Shown: positions 46,541-58,512, numbered from the stretch's first letter. The stretch is DNA of 64,000 bases from Avena insularis (GCA_023614405.1 CM042694.1:353356010-353420009); one strand, 5' to 3'. Notes: generated from the sequence alone by a model not told the origin. Program-made: numbers and translations.

Positions 46541-47740
46541 TACTTGGAGAGGGAGAGGACTTCGCTCAGCTAGTAGATGGGGCTCTGAACCAGCTGAGCC
46601 TTGCCTTCCTTAGGGTGTTCCACCACTAGGACGACGTTGATGACCCGGTTGATGGCTGCTATATAGAGCAACATCGGCTCCTTGCTAGCCGGCGTGGCTA
46701 GCATTGGTGATGTGGATAGCATGCGCTTGAGGTCGTGAAACGCGGCATCCGCTTGCGAGGTCCAGGAGAACTTGTTCGTCTTCTTCATCAACTGGTAGAG
46801 CGGGAGTGCTTTATCGGCCAGCCGGCTGACAAAATGGCTGAGGAAGGCTAGGCATCCGGTGCACTTATGGACTCCAAGCAAGCTCTTGGGCGGCTGCATC
46901 CTATCGATGGCCGTGATCTTCTCCGGGTTCGCCTCGATTCCCTGTTGTGAAACGAGCAAACCGAGGAGCTGGCCAGATGGGATGCCGAAGACGCATTTCT
47001 CTGGGTTCATCTTCATCTGGTACCGTCAGAGGTTTCTGAACATCTTCTCCTGGTCCTCGAGAACGGTGCGCTTCTCCTTCGTCTTGATGATGACATCATC
47101 CACATAGGCATGCACACTCAGGCTAATCTGCGAGTGCAAGCACTTTTGCATGCAGCACTGATAAGTGGTGCTTGCATTTTTCAGACCAAAACGCATGGTT
47201 ACTTAGCAGTATGCCCCGTACGGGGTGATGAATGACGTCTTCAGTTGGTTAGCCGGATTTAACTGGATATGATTGTAGCCGGAATAACAGTCTACGAAGG
47301 ACAACAAGTCGCAGCCAGCCGTCGAATCAATGACTTGGTCGATACGCGGGAAGGTGAAAAGGTCTTTCGGGCATGCTTTGTTCAAGCTGGTGTAGTCGAT
47401 ACACATGCTCCAGGTCTTGTTTTTCTTCAACACCAAGACTGGGTTGGCCAACCAGTCTAGGTGGTACACCTCCATGATGAATCTGGCTGCGAGGAGCAGG
47501 GTGATCTCATCGCTGATGATCTTCCTTTTCTCCTCCACGAAGCGGCAGAGGGGCTGCTTGTCTGGCTTGGCATCCGGCCGCACATGAACTGAGTGCTCGG
47601 AAAACTCCCTCGGGACACCCGGCATGTCTTTTGGTGACCATGCGAAGATGTCCCGATTCTCATGGAGGAAGTCGACAAGCGCGCTTTCATATTTGTTGTC
47701 CAAGTAGGCACCAATGGTTAGGAACTTGGTCGGGTCGGAC
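46541..47740 (-). pseudogene. pol: Gypsy2 reverse transcriptase, copy 2
   Basis: The N-terminal RT is in the long frame 47203-48072, with FSEHSVHVRPDAKPDKQPL, WSMCIDYTSLNKACPKD, FVDCYSGYNHIQL and FITPYGAYC, then a stop at about 47203. The YVDD-equivalent near 47095-47106 is altered and out of frame (minus-strand AYVDDVIIKTKE). 46570-47016 holds KMNPEKCVFGIPSGQLLGLL, KCTGCLAFLSHFVSRLADKA and LPLYQLMKKTNKFSW. It is closely similar to copy 1 but carries different lesions. Confidence 0.87.
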
Positions 47741-48300
47741 GGGTCAAGTAGAATCTTCTTTGTATCCTTGGTTGGTTGAAAGGACATGTCTCTAGTCATC
47801 TTCATGCTAGCCAGCACTTCCTGCTGGGCCAGCGTGACATTCCGCATGATCTCACGCTTCTCCTTAGCAATTATGACGGCTTCTGCTACCTTCGAGCCCG
47901 CTGACGTGCATTCCATCAACCGCCTGAAGAAGCCGGCCATGGTGATCACGCCGTTTGTCCCCGGCATCTTCTTCTTGAGATATGCGTAGTGGGGACATCC
48001 ATGAACTTGGCGAGGGTGGGACGTTCGAGGAGAGTGTGGTAGGTGCTGGTCAGGTTCACCACCTCGAACCACACCGGCTCGCAGTGGAAGTTCTCCTCAG
48101 TTTCAAAGATGTTATCCAGCCGGATTTTTCCTAGCGGGGCACACGCTCGTCCTGGCAACACGCCGTGGAACACCATGGTAGTCAGCTGCAGGTCACACTC
48201 CTGGATGCCTAGCTTCTCTAGGGAGGCTCGGTAGAGCAGGTTGAGGTTGCTCCTACCATTGATGAGGACCCAAGAGAAGCGGCAAGTGCGCTCGTTGGAG
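47741..48300 (-). pseudogene. pol: Gypsy2 aspartic protease, copy 2
   Basis: The active-site region at about 48220-48290 reads VLINGRSNLNLLYRASLEKL, again with Asn for the expected Asp. MVFHGVLPGRACAPLGKIRLD and TSTYHTLLERPTLAKFMDV follow (47946-48176), then a frameshift into the RT frame 47203-48072. Unlike copy 1 it keeps the 22 bp before MVFHG, so it is closer to the original here. Both copies share the Asn, so that change predates the duplication or is a lineage feature. Confidence 0.75.
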
Positions 48301-50134
48301 ATGAGGAGGGGTCGAGCACCATCGTGTAGCCCTCGGGGTTCGGCAAGCTGACCGGCTGATCCTCCTGGCTCCAGGTGATGGGAGTCTCTGACCAGTTCAG
48401 GTACTGGGGGACCGGGAGATGATGGTGTTCACTTCCTTGGAGCGCCGTTTGCGGCTATTCTTGTCGTTCGGCTCCATCTCAAAGATGTGGTATTTGGCGT
48501 GTGGTTGCGGGTACCCATTGTTGTTGTTGTAGTTGGCTTCCCTAGCCGGTGGTGCTAGTCCACCGGGAGGGGGCAGGGGTGGAGGAGGCAGACTGCCTTG
48601 CTCCTTCATCTTGCGGGTCCAACTGCAGTTCCGGGTGTTGTGCGTGGCTGGTTTCAAGGGTCCGATGTGCCACTTGCACGGGTCATCGAACATCCGTTCG
48701 AAGGTGAACCGTGGCTTTTGTATTCTTGCATCACCAGCCGGTGCCTCTGGCGTGCCTTCCACAATGCTGACCTGCCTCGCGTGGTAGCGGGGCTTCTGCT
48801 GTCCGGCTGACCGATCACCCTAGAAGCAGTTGTCGTTGCCCGGCCGCCTGGACGATCCGGCTTCCCCACCCGGGTTACTTGGTCATTCTTGACCCAAATC
48901 CTTAGGAACCGGTCAACCTTCAGCGTTCACCCGGAGGGGTTTCTTCATTGTTGCGTCGGCCGTGGTGTACTGGTCTGCGACCATCACGAGTTCCGCCATG
49001 GTTTTCGGCTCGTCACACAGCAGCCGATGGCGGAGCATGGTGCCTTCCCTGCATCCCTCGATGAAGAACCCGATCGCCTGGCTCTCCAAGACACCTTCAC
49101 AAGTGTTGCGCAACTCTGTCCATCTGGCGAGGTACTCACGGTCTCCCTGGATGCACGGGGCCAGGTCGCGAGGGCGACCAGACGCTTGTACGTGCCATTG
49201 AAATTGCAGACGAAAACCTTCTCGAAATCGGGCCACGCGTTGATGCTGTTGGGCGCGAGGCTGTTGAGCCACATTCTTGCCGACTCGGCCAGCATGACGG
49301 GGACGAAGCGCACTGCCACGCGCTTGTTCCCATGGGCGTTTCTGACTGTTGTGGTGTAGTCGGTCAAATGGTCTTCCAGCTTCATGTTGCTGTCATACTT
49401 GGGGGTGTCCCGTGGCAGCATGAACTTGTCCGGGAACGACTCGTTCTGGATGCGTGGCCCGTGGAATCTTCCTCCTCCGTGATGCGCGCTTGCGCTAGGA
49501 GCTCGATGCGGTTGCGCGCATCCGGTGTATCTGGATTGGGCGCTGCTACCCGGTCTGAGAGACAAGAACCAGCAGGTCGTGCCGCTCTGGCTAGAGAAGG
49601 GGCGGGCGGAGGGTTGTTGTTTACTGCTGCGCCCTGCTCATGGTGCGGCTGACCCTTGTGGCCTGAGTCACAGCGCTTATTGCGATCTTTTCCTACCGGA
49701 GAAGAGGATGTCTGCTCGGTTTCGCGGGGTTTTCCCTTACTATTGGCGGGTAGTGTGCTCCCCTTGGAGCCACTAGGGTTCTCGTGCATCAGCCGGATGG
49801 CGTCAGCCTGCTCGTCCGCGATCCGGAGAAGATCCTGCACCCGCCTGTCTTGCCGGGCTCGCGCCTCGCCCTCCAGGTTGGGTAGCTCATTTGCCCGCGG
49901 CTCGCACTACGCGTAGGTTCTTGATGAGCATCCTGTAGGTAGACCGGGCAAGGAGGGGATGTGGATCCGACTCACGGTCCCTCTCCAGTCTTCTGCCTAG
50001 CTTGCCGCCATGGCGCTGCGCTTGCCCATGCTAGCTCAGCTCCTTGCTAGCCGAGGTGAGGCCGTGAGCGTGATTGTACTCGTGCATGGTACTGTCAATC
50101 TGCTTCTTGGTCGCAGCCAAGTCGATGGCCTCCC
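48301..50134 (-). pseudogene. gag: Gypsy2 gag, copy 2 (with N-terminal part)
   Basis: 49382-49840 is the charged N-terminal region (LLRIADEQADAIRLMHENPS at its start). 48984-49565 has the gag core entry: FPDKFMLPRDTPKYDSNMKL, then RMWLNSLAPNSINAWPDFEK. 48913-49272 continues in another frame, with IGFFIEGCREGTMLRHRLL. 48397-48762 is the C-terminal part with MFDDPCKWHIGPLKPATHN and TRNCSW, whose knuckle keeps its last Cys. Right of 49840 reads to about 50134 as further gag leader, where the C3 LTR interrupts it. At least three frameshifts are present. Confidence 0.83.
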
Positions 50135-51729
50135 TGTTGGGTTCGCAGCATAGAAAACAAAAAATTTCCTACGATGGGAACTGTACGCCAAGATCTATCT
50201 ACTAGATACAAGCAACGGGTGGATATACATCCATAGATAACTTACCCTCGAATACAACAAAGCTTTGTTAACGAGTTGGAACTCGTGGATGATGTAGTCG
50301 AACGCTTGCCGATCTCAAGATCGTGTGGAAGTCCTAGCGCCGCAAATCGGCAGCGCATCCATCCTCACACACACGTTCAGGCCACCGAACAACCTCCACC
50401 TCCTTGCTCTAGCAATTCAGCAGAAGCAGCAACTCCTTCCAGACGAAATGCCACCAGGAACATGTATCTCGCTAATCCGAGACCATGGGGAATATATCTA
50501 GAGGGGGAGATAGATCCTTCACGAGGAGGTGTGCTTTGTGAGGGAGGAGAGGGGGGCCTTTTATAGGGAGAGGGGGGTAGCCCCCTCCCACGGCCGGCGC
50601 CATGGGGAGGTGCCCCCACCTCTTCCCTCATTCATGTGGTGAAGCTCCACTCACATAAATCTAGCCTCCACTCAAAATCCCACTCACATGCATTAAATTT
50701 CCACCAAATTTAATGCAACTCTCATGTAATAAAACTCTTTTATTTATTTTATTCAGAATTTTGTTAATTACTTTAATTAACAAACATTCATATAAAACCC
50801 CCTGCAATATTTCAATATCACATGCAGAACCAATTTCAGCAATTTCACCCAAAACAATTCCAGTGTCCATTGAAATAATTCCAGCGCTTTGCAATTCTTT
50901 CATCTGAAACATATATGCTCCAAATGTTGTTTGGCAACCCTTAAGTGTGTCACCCTATAGTTCACGAATAATCCAGACATGATCAAGACTCCTCTTAGAT
51001 CAATAATCAAAAGCGGGACTTGGAGATCCATTCTAACTCCTGCACATTCAACGATGACTTCTGTGATCGTGAGAACCTTTAACGCTAGTAACTTAATCCC
51101 TTTGTCTCACGATATATTACATGCACTCTTTTCTTGTTCCCTTGATATAACATTCTAGTGATCACATCACTTGCTTGCAAGCTATTCTCAATGTGATATC
51201 ACTAAGAGGGCCCAGAGTATATCTATCCATCATCGGGATGGAAAAATTCCACTCTTGATCCATGAGCCTCTACATAACACCTTCATAGCATTGAACCCAC
51301 CTTTATAGTCACCCTTTTATGGTGTGACGTTTGATGTTATCAAGATACTCTTCCGGTGTTAGTGATTAACATGATCTCATGGTCTAAGGACTAGGATTAC
51401 TTCGTATGATGTTATAGCAATATAAACTCAATGACTTTGATCGTAATGCTATACTTCAGATGAATATTCATCACATCATTTCACAAATGTTGTGACCTCA
51501 TTATTAACGACATCTAATGTCCATGATCAAGAAACTTTGATCATCTTGTTAATCAACGAGCTAGTTTAAAGAGAGGCATAACTACGAACTTTCCATTTGT
51601 TTATTAAACACACATGTATTAAAGTTTCCATATTAATACAATTATAGCATGCAAAATAAACATCTATCATATACTTGGAATACACATAATAACAACTTTA
51701 TTATTGCCTCTCAGGGCATATTCCCTTCA
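50135..51729 (-). repeat. C3 3' LTR
   Basis: It runs from tgttgggttcgcagc to atattcccttca (1595 bp); on the minus strand it starts TGAAGGGAATATGCCCTGAG. A minus-strand TATA box (TATAAAA) lies at 50559-50565. The end resembles that of the C1 LTR. Confidence 0.88.
50559..50565 (-). promoter_or_regulatory. TATA box of C3 LTR
   Basis: On the minus strand ctccctataaaaggcccc, the expected LTR promoter in a C-rich context. Confidence 0.65.
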
Positions 51730-51783
51730 GTCTCTCACTTGCACTACAGACAATATTCCCTTCAGTCTCTCACTTGCACTACA
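51718..51783. repeat. 35 bp tandem duplication across the C3 LTR/polypurine-tract boundary
   Basis: atattcccttcagtctctca and the following 11 bases (51718-51748) recur unchanged at 51753-51783. The unit contains the LTR start (minus strand TGAAGGGAATAT) and the polypurine tract (GTGCAAGTGAGAGAC). The element therefore has two adjacent copies of this junction. Confidence 0.93.
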
Positions 51784-51965
51784 ACATTGAGATCAGTGTG
51801 AACTTTACAAATCTTTATATCTCCATCCTTGACATGCTCTCGGATGGAGTGAAACCGGCGCTTAATATGCTTGGAATTCTTGTGAGACCTTGGTTCCTTG
51901 GCGTTGGCTATAGCTCCATTATTGTGATAATAGATAACAATTGGGTCCAACGCACTAGGAACCAC
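51784..51965 (-). pseudogene. pol: C3 RNase H C-terminus
   Basis: The minus-strand frame reads ALDPIVIYYHNNGAIANAKEP (usually YCDNNGAIA; here the Cys and Asp are Tyr and His), HKNSKHIKRRFHSIREHVKD and KICKVHTDLNV, then shifts just before the usual ADPLTKPL end. Its upstream part continues at 59845, beyond the C2 insertion. The first residues of the open frame that starts at 52016 belong to the C2 LTR and are not part of the gene. Confidence 0.85.
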
Positions 51966-53296
51966 TGTTGGGCCACGCAGAGAAAAACAAAACTTTTTCC
52001 TATGCGGTGAACCCAAGATCTAGCTGAGGTAGTAGGCCACGAGAATTACCACTAGACACGCGGTTGCAAAATCGATGAAGCATGTCGCTTGATGTAGTGC
52101 AGTCATCACGACTTGTTCTGATCCACAATCGTCGAAGTGCTGAACATACAACACCTCTGCCAGTATCCACATGTATGAAGAGGAGCGCTGGTGATGGACT
52201 GCTAGGTCCGGTACGGCGGCGACATGACTCGACGGGAGCTAGGGTTTCCAACACATGGAGTGACCTAACCACATGCTCTAAGCACCTGCGCCCCAGCTTA
52301 TATAGGGAGTGAAAGTGGGCTCCACTCACTTGTGGCCCATTCACTAAAAGGCCTATATTAGTCATTGCGAGTCCAACTCACTAACTCTGTCCGTTTCCTT
52401 TTTGGGTCCAACCCAAATATGCTCCTGCTCATAAGTGTGTGACCCCACAGGCTCATGGTGACCTGGACACGATCCGAGTCTCACTCGTGACCGATCAGTT
52501 GGTAGCGGCTCCTAGCAGAATGTGCCAACTCCCAAGTACCAAAGAGTCATGACGACATACCTTCCAATGCGACTTTCATCTAAGTCCCTTTTGCCTCACG
52601 ATATACCTTGTCGAACTATAAGCGAATAATTGTCATCCCTTAAATAGTTCGACTCTCTTTCTCGATCCGAGATAAGTGATTCATCTGACTAACTCTTAGT
52701 CGGTCGCCTCGGTTAACACTTAACCGAGTCACACATGGACATGTTTTCCGAATCATATCTTCCGAGAGGGCCCAAAGAATATCTCTCCAGACGAAGGGGC
52801 AAAATCCCATCTCGGTTATTCACATCACGCAGCTTGATTCTCAGTCGACACGAACTCCGCCTTTATAACTGCCTAGTGACGGAACAACGTTTGACAGAAC
52901 CTAAGTCGATGATCCTCAACTCGGATTGTGTAATAACCTCAGGTCTAAGGATTACATTGATTGAGATATACAAATGACGACTTATTCGTTGTATCTCAAT
53001 ATGGGTGAATCCGACTCGCTAAACTCTTTAGCCGAATCCGTGTAAGTCCGAATAGCATCTCTATGCCCACGACAAGTGGAACCGAGTCATCAGCCGACTT
53101 TCACATTAGTCTAAGTTGTGTGTCCAGCACAACCTTAACGACCAAGGACAATCAGTATAAACAACATTAATATATAGTTCCACAATCGAATCACATATTC
53201 AATGATATATATCAGTAGTTCATACATGGACAATAACTTTATGAATACATTGGAAATAACATCATACATGATTGCCTCTAGGGCATATTCCCAACA
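51966..53296 (-). repeat. C2 3' LTR
   Basis: It runs from tgttgggccacgc to gggcatattcccaaca. On the minus strand it begins TGTTGGGAATATGCCCTAGAGG and ends CCAACA. TATA (minus) at 52297-52304 in cagcttatatagggag. Confidence 0.93.
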
Positions 53297-53311
53297 GTCT
53301 CCCACTTGCAC
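53297..53311 (-). promoter_or_regulatory. C2 polypurine tract
   Basis: Minus strand GTGCAAGTGGGAGAC, directly before the 3' LTR. Confidence 0.85.
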
Positions 53312-53330
53312 TAGAGTCAATCATCCGACA

Positions 53331-55000
53331 TCACATGTCTAGGCATCTAATGCCCATAGATCTCAGGTGCACCTCATGCTTCGGCTGTGGAAGTGGCTTT
53401 GTCAATGGATCCGCAATGTGTGCATCCGTGTGTACCTTACATAACTTGATATCACCTTGATCCACGAACTGGCGAATAAGGTGGTACAACATGAGTATAT
53501 GTTTGTTCTTCTGGTGTTATCTAGGTTCCTTGGCTTGTGCAATAGCACCATTGTTGTGACAATACACGTCTAACGGATTGGACGAGCCCTGAACCACACC
53601 AAGATCCATGAGGAAATTCCTCATCCAAACGGCTTCCTTTGCTGCCTTTGAGGTAGCAATATACTCAGCCTCTGTCGTAGACGCAGACACCGTCTCTTGC
53701 TTGGAACTCTTCTAGCTCACAGCCCCTCCGTTTATTACAAACACATATCCGGATTGTGAACGAGAATCATCTGATTCAGTGAGATAACTCGCATCCGTGT
53801 AACCCCTTACACTAAGTTCATCCTCACTTCCATAAACCAGGAACATATCCTTAGTCCTTCTCAAGTACTTGAGGATATTTTTAGCCGTTGCCCAATGGAT
53901 TTCTCCAGGGTTAGCCTGGTACCTTCTCACAACACTTAGAGCATAGGAAACATCCGACCTAGTACAAATCATAGCGTACATGATGGATCCGACTGCAGAA
54001 GCATACGGAATCGCACTCATTTGACTTTGCTCATCAGTTGTCGAAGGACACTGAGTCTTGCTAAGTTTCATGCCATGGGACATCGGTAAGAACCCTTTAT
54101 TAGACGATTCCATATTGAACTTCTTCAATACTCTGTCCAAATATGTATTTTGACTCAATCCAATGAGCCGCTTTGATCTATCTCTATAGATCCGGATTCC
54201 TAGTATGTAAGTCGCCTCACCCAAGTCTTTCATTGAAAAACTCTTTTCCAATGATTCCTTGGTCTCTTGCAACATCTGGACATCATTTCCAATCAGTAAT
54301 ATGTCATCCACATATAAGATCAGAAAGTTTACTTTGCTCCCACTAAACTTCTTGTATAAACAAGAATCATGATCACTCTTGATGAAGCAAAATGATTTGA
54401 CTACCTCATCAAAGCGAATGTTCCAACTCCGAGATGCTTGCTTCAACCCATAAATGGATTTCCGAAGTTTGCATACCTTGTCAGCATTAGCCGGATCGAC
54501 CAAACCCTCGGGCTGTATCATATACACGTCCTCGGTTAAATTTCCATTAAGGAAAGCCGTCTTGACATCCATCTGCCATATCTCATAGTCGAAATAGGCT
54601 GCTATAGCTAACATGATCCGAACTGATTTAAGCATCGCCACGGGAGAGAAAGTCTCATCATAGTCAAATCCTTGAACTTGTCGGAATCCCTTCGTGACAA
54701 GCCATGCCTTATAGATAGAAACATTTCCATCCATATCAGTTTTCTTCTTGAAGACCCATTTGCACTCGACGGGTCTTGCACCGTCTAGCAGATCAACCAA
54801 GTTCCAAACTTGATTTTCATCCATGGACTTTAACTCGGATCTCATGGCTCTAAGCCATGACTCAGAATCATAACCCACCATCGCTTCCGAATAAGTTGCT
54901 GGCTCATCATTGTATAATAGTAACACATCACGAACACTTCGCAATCTGGCCGATCTTCAAGGCTTTTGCCGACTCGCTATTGGCCGGTACCTCTCGAATT
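53331..55000 (-). CDS. pol: C2 reverse transcriptase and RNase H
   Basis: A 410-codon open stretch (53712-54944) with WLRAMRSELKSMDENQVWNL, KWVFKKKTDMDGNV, motif A IWQMDVKTAFLNG (D126), GLKQASRSWNIRFD, the catalytic YVDD at 211-214, FSMKDLGEATYILGIRIYRD and IPYASAVGSIMYAM, then the start of RNase H (YTDASY and SQSGYVFVINGGAVS). A TAG at 53712-53714 replaces the Trp of AVSWKS. RNase H then continues with STTEAEYIATSKAAKEAVW, YCHNNGAIAQAKEP and ADPLTKPLPQPKHE to the stop at 53331. YCHNN has His where the third catalytic Asp is usual. This is the longest intact RT in the window. Confidence 0.93.
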
Positions 55001-56340
55001 TCTTTGAGTTGCACCGTGCTCCCACTGACTCCCCGATTGAGAAACTCTTTCTCAAGGAAGACACCGTTTCGAGTGAAAAACACTTTGCCCTCTTCTCGGT
55101 TGTAGAAGTAGTAACCCAAGGTTTCCCTCGGATATCCTATGAAAAATACACTTATCCGACTTAGCTGTAAGTTTGTCCGACTGAAGTCGCTTGACAAAAG
55201 ATTCACAACCCCAAATCTTAAGAAAAGATAAACTCGGCTTCTTACCAGTCCACATCTCATGTGGTGTCTTCTCTACCGACTTTGATGGTACTCTGTTTAG
55301 TGTGAACGCTGCAGTTTCTAGACAATAACCCCAAAATGATAAAGGCAGATTTGTCCGACTCATCATTGATCGTACCATGTCCAACAAGGTCCGATTTCTC
55401 CTTTCCGACACACTGTTTCTCTGCGGCGTTCCTGGAGGAGTGAGCTAGGGAACTATTCCACAACTCTTCAAATGGTCATCAAACTCATGGCTCATGTACT
55501 CGCCTCCTCGGTCCAACCGAAGAAACTTTATTTTCTTACCGAGTTGATTCTGTACCTCATTCTAGAATTCCTTGAAATTTTCAAAGGCATCTGACTTAAG
55601 TTTCATCAAGTAGATATATCCATACCTACTCAAATCATCAGTGAATGTAATGAAGTACTCATAACCACCTCTAGCTGTCGTGCTTATCGGGCCACATACA
55701 TCACTATGTACTAGTCCCAATAAGTCGGACGCCCTTTCACAACTCTTTGCAAAAGGTGTCTTGGTCATCTTGCCGAGTAGGCAGGATTCACATGTCTCGA
55801 ATGACTCCAAGTCGAACGAAGTTAGGAGTCCATCATCATGGAGCTTCTTCATGCGTTTCCAGCTTATATGACCAAGCCGACAATGCCAAAAGTAAGTCAT
55901 ATTCAGATCATTTGGTTTCAACCTTTTCACATTTATGTTATAGACAGATTCACCTTCAAGAATCAAAACAAATAACCCGTCCTGGACGGGTGCAAAGCCG
56001 TGAAACATATCATTCAAATACAAAGAACAACCATTATTCTTAATATTCGACTCATAGCCTTGTCTCATCAAACATGAGGCAGAAATAATGTTTCGACTAA
56101 GCACTGGAACATAATAACAATTATTCAGATCCATTAAGGATCCAGAAGGTAAATGAAGATGCATTGTGCCGACTTCCAACGCAGCGACTCTCCCTTTGTT
56201 GCCGACTCGAATATTAACCTTGCCTCTCACCATGCTCCTAGTTCTTACCAGTCCCTGCAACGAGTTGCAGATGTGAATAACTGATCCGGTATCATATACC
56301 CAAGAACAACCAGGTGCATCAGCAAGATAAATGTCTATAA
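55001..56340 (-). pseudogene. pol: C2 protease and integrase
   Basis: The protease active site WVYDTGSVIHICNS lies just upstream of the 232-codon frame 55562-56260, at about 56295. That frame holds the zinc-binding HCRLGHISWKRMKKLHDDG with CESCLLGK, and the first integrase Asp in VHSDVCGPIS. A TAG (55562-55564) and frame changes follow. The second Asp (RLDRGGEYMSHEF, about 55510) and a further stop precede the Glu in VSERRNRTLLDMV (55411 onward). FWGYCLETAAFTLNRVPSK and PHEMWTGKKPSLSFLKIWGC follow. DDE is present but cannot be read as one frame. Confidence 0.88.
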
Positions 56341-56344
56341 CATT

Positions 56345-57223
56345 TCAAACAAGCGTACCTGAGCCGGAAGTCACACCTCCACTCTTGGCTTTGTCATCCA
56401 GATACTTGTTGCAATTCCTCTTCCAGTGGCCATCTGCCTTGCGGTAGAAGCAAGTGGATCTGGCTGCAGGAGATGACTTAGTCCCTGAGGAAGCGCTTTG
56501 GACCCGGTCCTCAGCCTTACCTCCTGACTTAGCCTTCTTCTTCTTAGTCCAAGAACTCTTCTTGAACTTAGCCTTATTCTGTACCATCAACACTAGACTG
56601 ACAGCTTTCTTGAGATCCGCCTCAGCCTACTTGAGCATCCCATGTAATTCAATGAGCTTCTTATCCATACCATGCATGTGGTAGTTCGATATGAACTGAC
56701 CATACGCACTAGGAAGAGAGTTCATAATTATGTCCGTAGCGAACTCTTCGATAATGGGGTAGCCCAGCCTTTCCAGAGACTACACGTAACCAACCATCTT
56801 GATCACATGCGAACTCAGTGGATCACCATCCTTAAGCTTGCAGCTCAACAAGGCCTAAGAGACTTGATACCTCTCAGTCTTTGCCTTAGCCTGGAACATA
56901 CTTTTGAGGCTTTCGATCATATCGTAGGCCTCAACATTCTTGAACTGCTGCTGCAAGTCTGGTTCCATGTGAGCAAGCATAAGACAGCTAATCTCTGTGG
57001 ATTCATCACAAATCCGACGGTAGGCATTGGTGGCTGCGGCAGTCGCATTCTCATTCGGCTCATCTGGAAGTGGGTTGTCTAGGACATGGTCCCTCTTTTC
57101 TTTCTTGAAAACAATTCTCAGATTATGATACCAGTTGGCGAAGTTAGTTCCATTTAGCTTATCTTTCTCTAAGATGGTTCTCAAAGCAAAACTGGAAATC
57201 TGAGGGAGACTGCTAGGTGCCAT
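56345..57223 (-). pseudogene. gag: C2 gag
   Basis: It starts at MAPSSLPQISSFA (57223). The core LNGTNFANWYHNLRIVFKKE and MLAHMEPDLQQQFKNVEAYD is followed by stops at 56855 and two later places (within HVIKMVGYV-SLERL and HGMLK-AEADL). 56345-56593 has the basic linker SWTKKKKAKSGGK and the zinc knuckle CFYRKADGHWKRNC, where the second Cys of C-x2-C is Arg. Gag would coat the RNA in virus-like particles; this copy is inactive. The open frame begins at 57253, but the Met at 57223 fits the family start better. Confidence 0.87.
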
Positions 57224-57253
57224 TGATCTACAACAGAAAAATATGCAAAACAC

Positions 57254-58500
57254 TTAAGACATGTATCAATAAAAGAGCAAGCATAGTAAACACTTTAATA
57301 CTTATGCTCCCACTAGAACCAACACCCCTCTGATGGTTACTTAGTGATTCAGGACCCTAAATAAGCAAGTTGACTAGTGATCTTTAGCATCACCGCTAGC
57401 CGTCAAGTGATGTAGGTAGACAACTCCTTGTTAATCGTATCTCATACGACTCCTGTTGGATGGGTGGCATCACATGCCTCAGCTCCCATCCGACTTTTCC
57501 CCGAGTCCCATAACTGTTGTGATAGACCCATCTAGATTACTGAGTGCTTCCGCTATAAGAGTCCGACTCAAACCCACCTTGTCGGAAAGAATTGATAGCA
57601 CCTCAATTTTATGAGCCCACCACCAAAAATGTCCAACTTGTGATTGTGCGGCACTGGCGGGGAAACCGACTAGACCTTCTTTGAGGGATTACTTTCTACC
57701 AACTATATAATAGAGGTAAAACAGAGACATAACAATAACACAAAATAAAGCAATTATAATGTGAAATGGTATGGCTCTCTTAATGGTGATATCCATCTCC
57801 ACAAAGCTTGTAATCCGACTCGTGTCAACTCTTGTCACGTGTCCAATTACTCCATGTAGCCGACTTGTACACCGACTTGCATGCCATCCTTGTTCTCCAA
57901 ACAACCACTAGCCTGTAATTTTAAATTACATAGAGAATCCGACACGCAGGTCGTTATACAATAAAGTGACAACACCTAGGCTCCAGCCGGCTGACAAAAA
58001 CCGTGATACGCAGATCACGTATGAATTACACACATCACATGCACATAAGCCATACCATTCACAACATCATCCTGCAAAAACAAGTTATGCATAGATACGA
58101 TATCTACCGGCATTGTGAAATTCACAACGACATCTAAGGCGCTATGACAGGGCGAAGCCGGCGGTCCCACGACCTTAGCATAGATAAAACAATTTTACCC
58201 AAATCCGATCCGGACTCTGATTCGACCAAACTCTTTGATCTTCGATCACCGTATTCGGGTTTACGTGTCACAGTCTACCCCGATGGCGGAAGCCAACCGA
58301 TAGGGGTATGTCGTTCCACGATCTTAGCAGTTAGATCACGGAAACTAGATCATCCATTCCCCTAAGTACAGTTGATCCAATCAAGTTTGTACAAAACCGA
58401 TCTATCTCATAGATCGACCACCAAAACTGCAATTAGATCCAATCTAAGGCCAACCGCATATCACATATGCACGATCTTGAGCCTAAAACTAGAAGCTAAC
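57254..58500 (-). other. C2 leader between primer site and gag
   Basis: About 1.2 kb of non-coding leader, which would hold the packaging signal and splice or ribosome entry features. No domain was seen in the short open frames here (for example 57689-57904 and 58144-58365). Confidence 0.5.
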
Positions 58501-58512
58501 GCTCTGATACCA
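58501..58512 (-). promoter_or_regulatory. C2 primer-binding site (initiator tRNA-Met)
   Basis: Minus strand TGGTATCAGAGC, the standard Copia primer site complementary to the 3' end of initiator tRNA-Met. One base (58513) separates it from the 5' LTR end. Confidence 0.93.

Larger units (their letters stand above)
38049..50134 (-). mobile_element. Gypsy2: Tat-lineage Ty3/Gypsy element with duplicated gag-pol, LTRs not visible
   Basis: On the minus strand, from right to left, it runs gag, protease, RT, RNase H, integrase (49840 to 44590), then again gag, protease, RT, RNase H, integrase (44589 to 39616), then a 3' non-coding region and the tail of an antisense gene on + (38050-38295). It is bounded by segment B on the left and by the C3 LTR on the right. 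All genes have stops and frameshifts. The integrase-after-RT order, the second RNase H and the antisense tail place it in the Tat lineage. Confidence 0.85.
50135..51965 (-). mobile_element. C3: Ty1/Copia element, left part (3' LTR and RNase H end)
   Basis: The 3' LTR is 50135-51729, followed by a polypurine tract and the last part of RNase H. The element is interrupted at 51965/51966 by C2 and resumes at 59845. It is inserted into the gag region of Gypsy2. The flank at 50130-50134 (ctccc region) has no visible partner, because the 5' end is rearranged or lost. Confidence 0.85.

Noticed and set aside
39616..49840. Two independent Gypsy elements side by side
   Set aside because: There is no LTR, primer site or polypurine tract between them, and integrase runs in frame into gag at 44590.
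52735..52977. An 80-codon frame found at matching places in both C2 LTRs (also 59283-59525)
   Set aside because: Presence in both follows from the LTR duplication; it is antisense to the element and has no domain.
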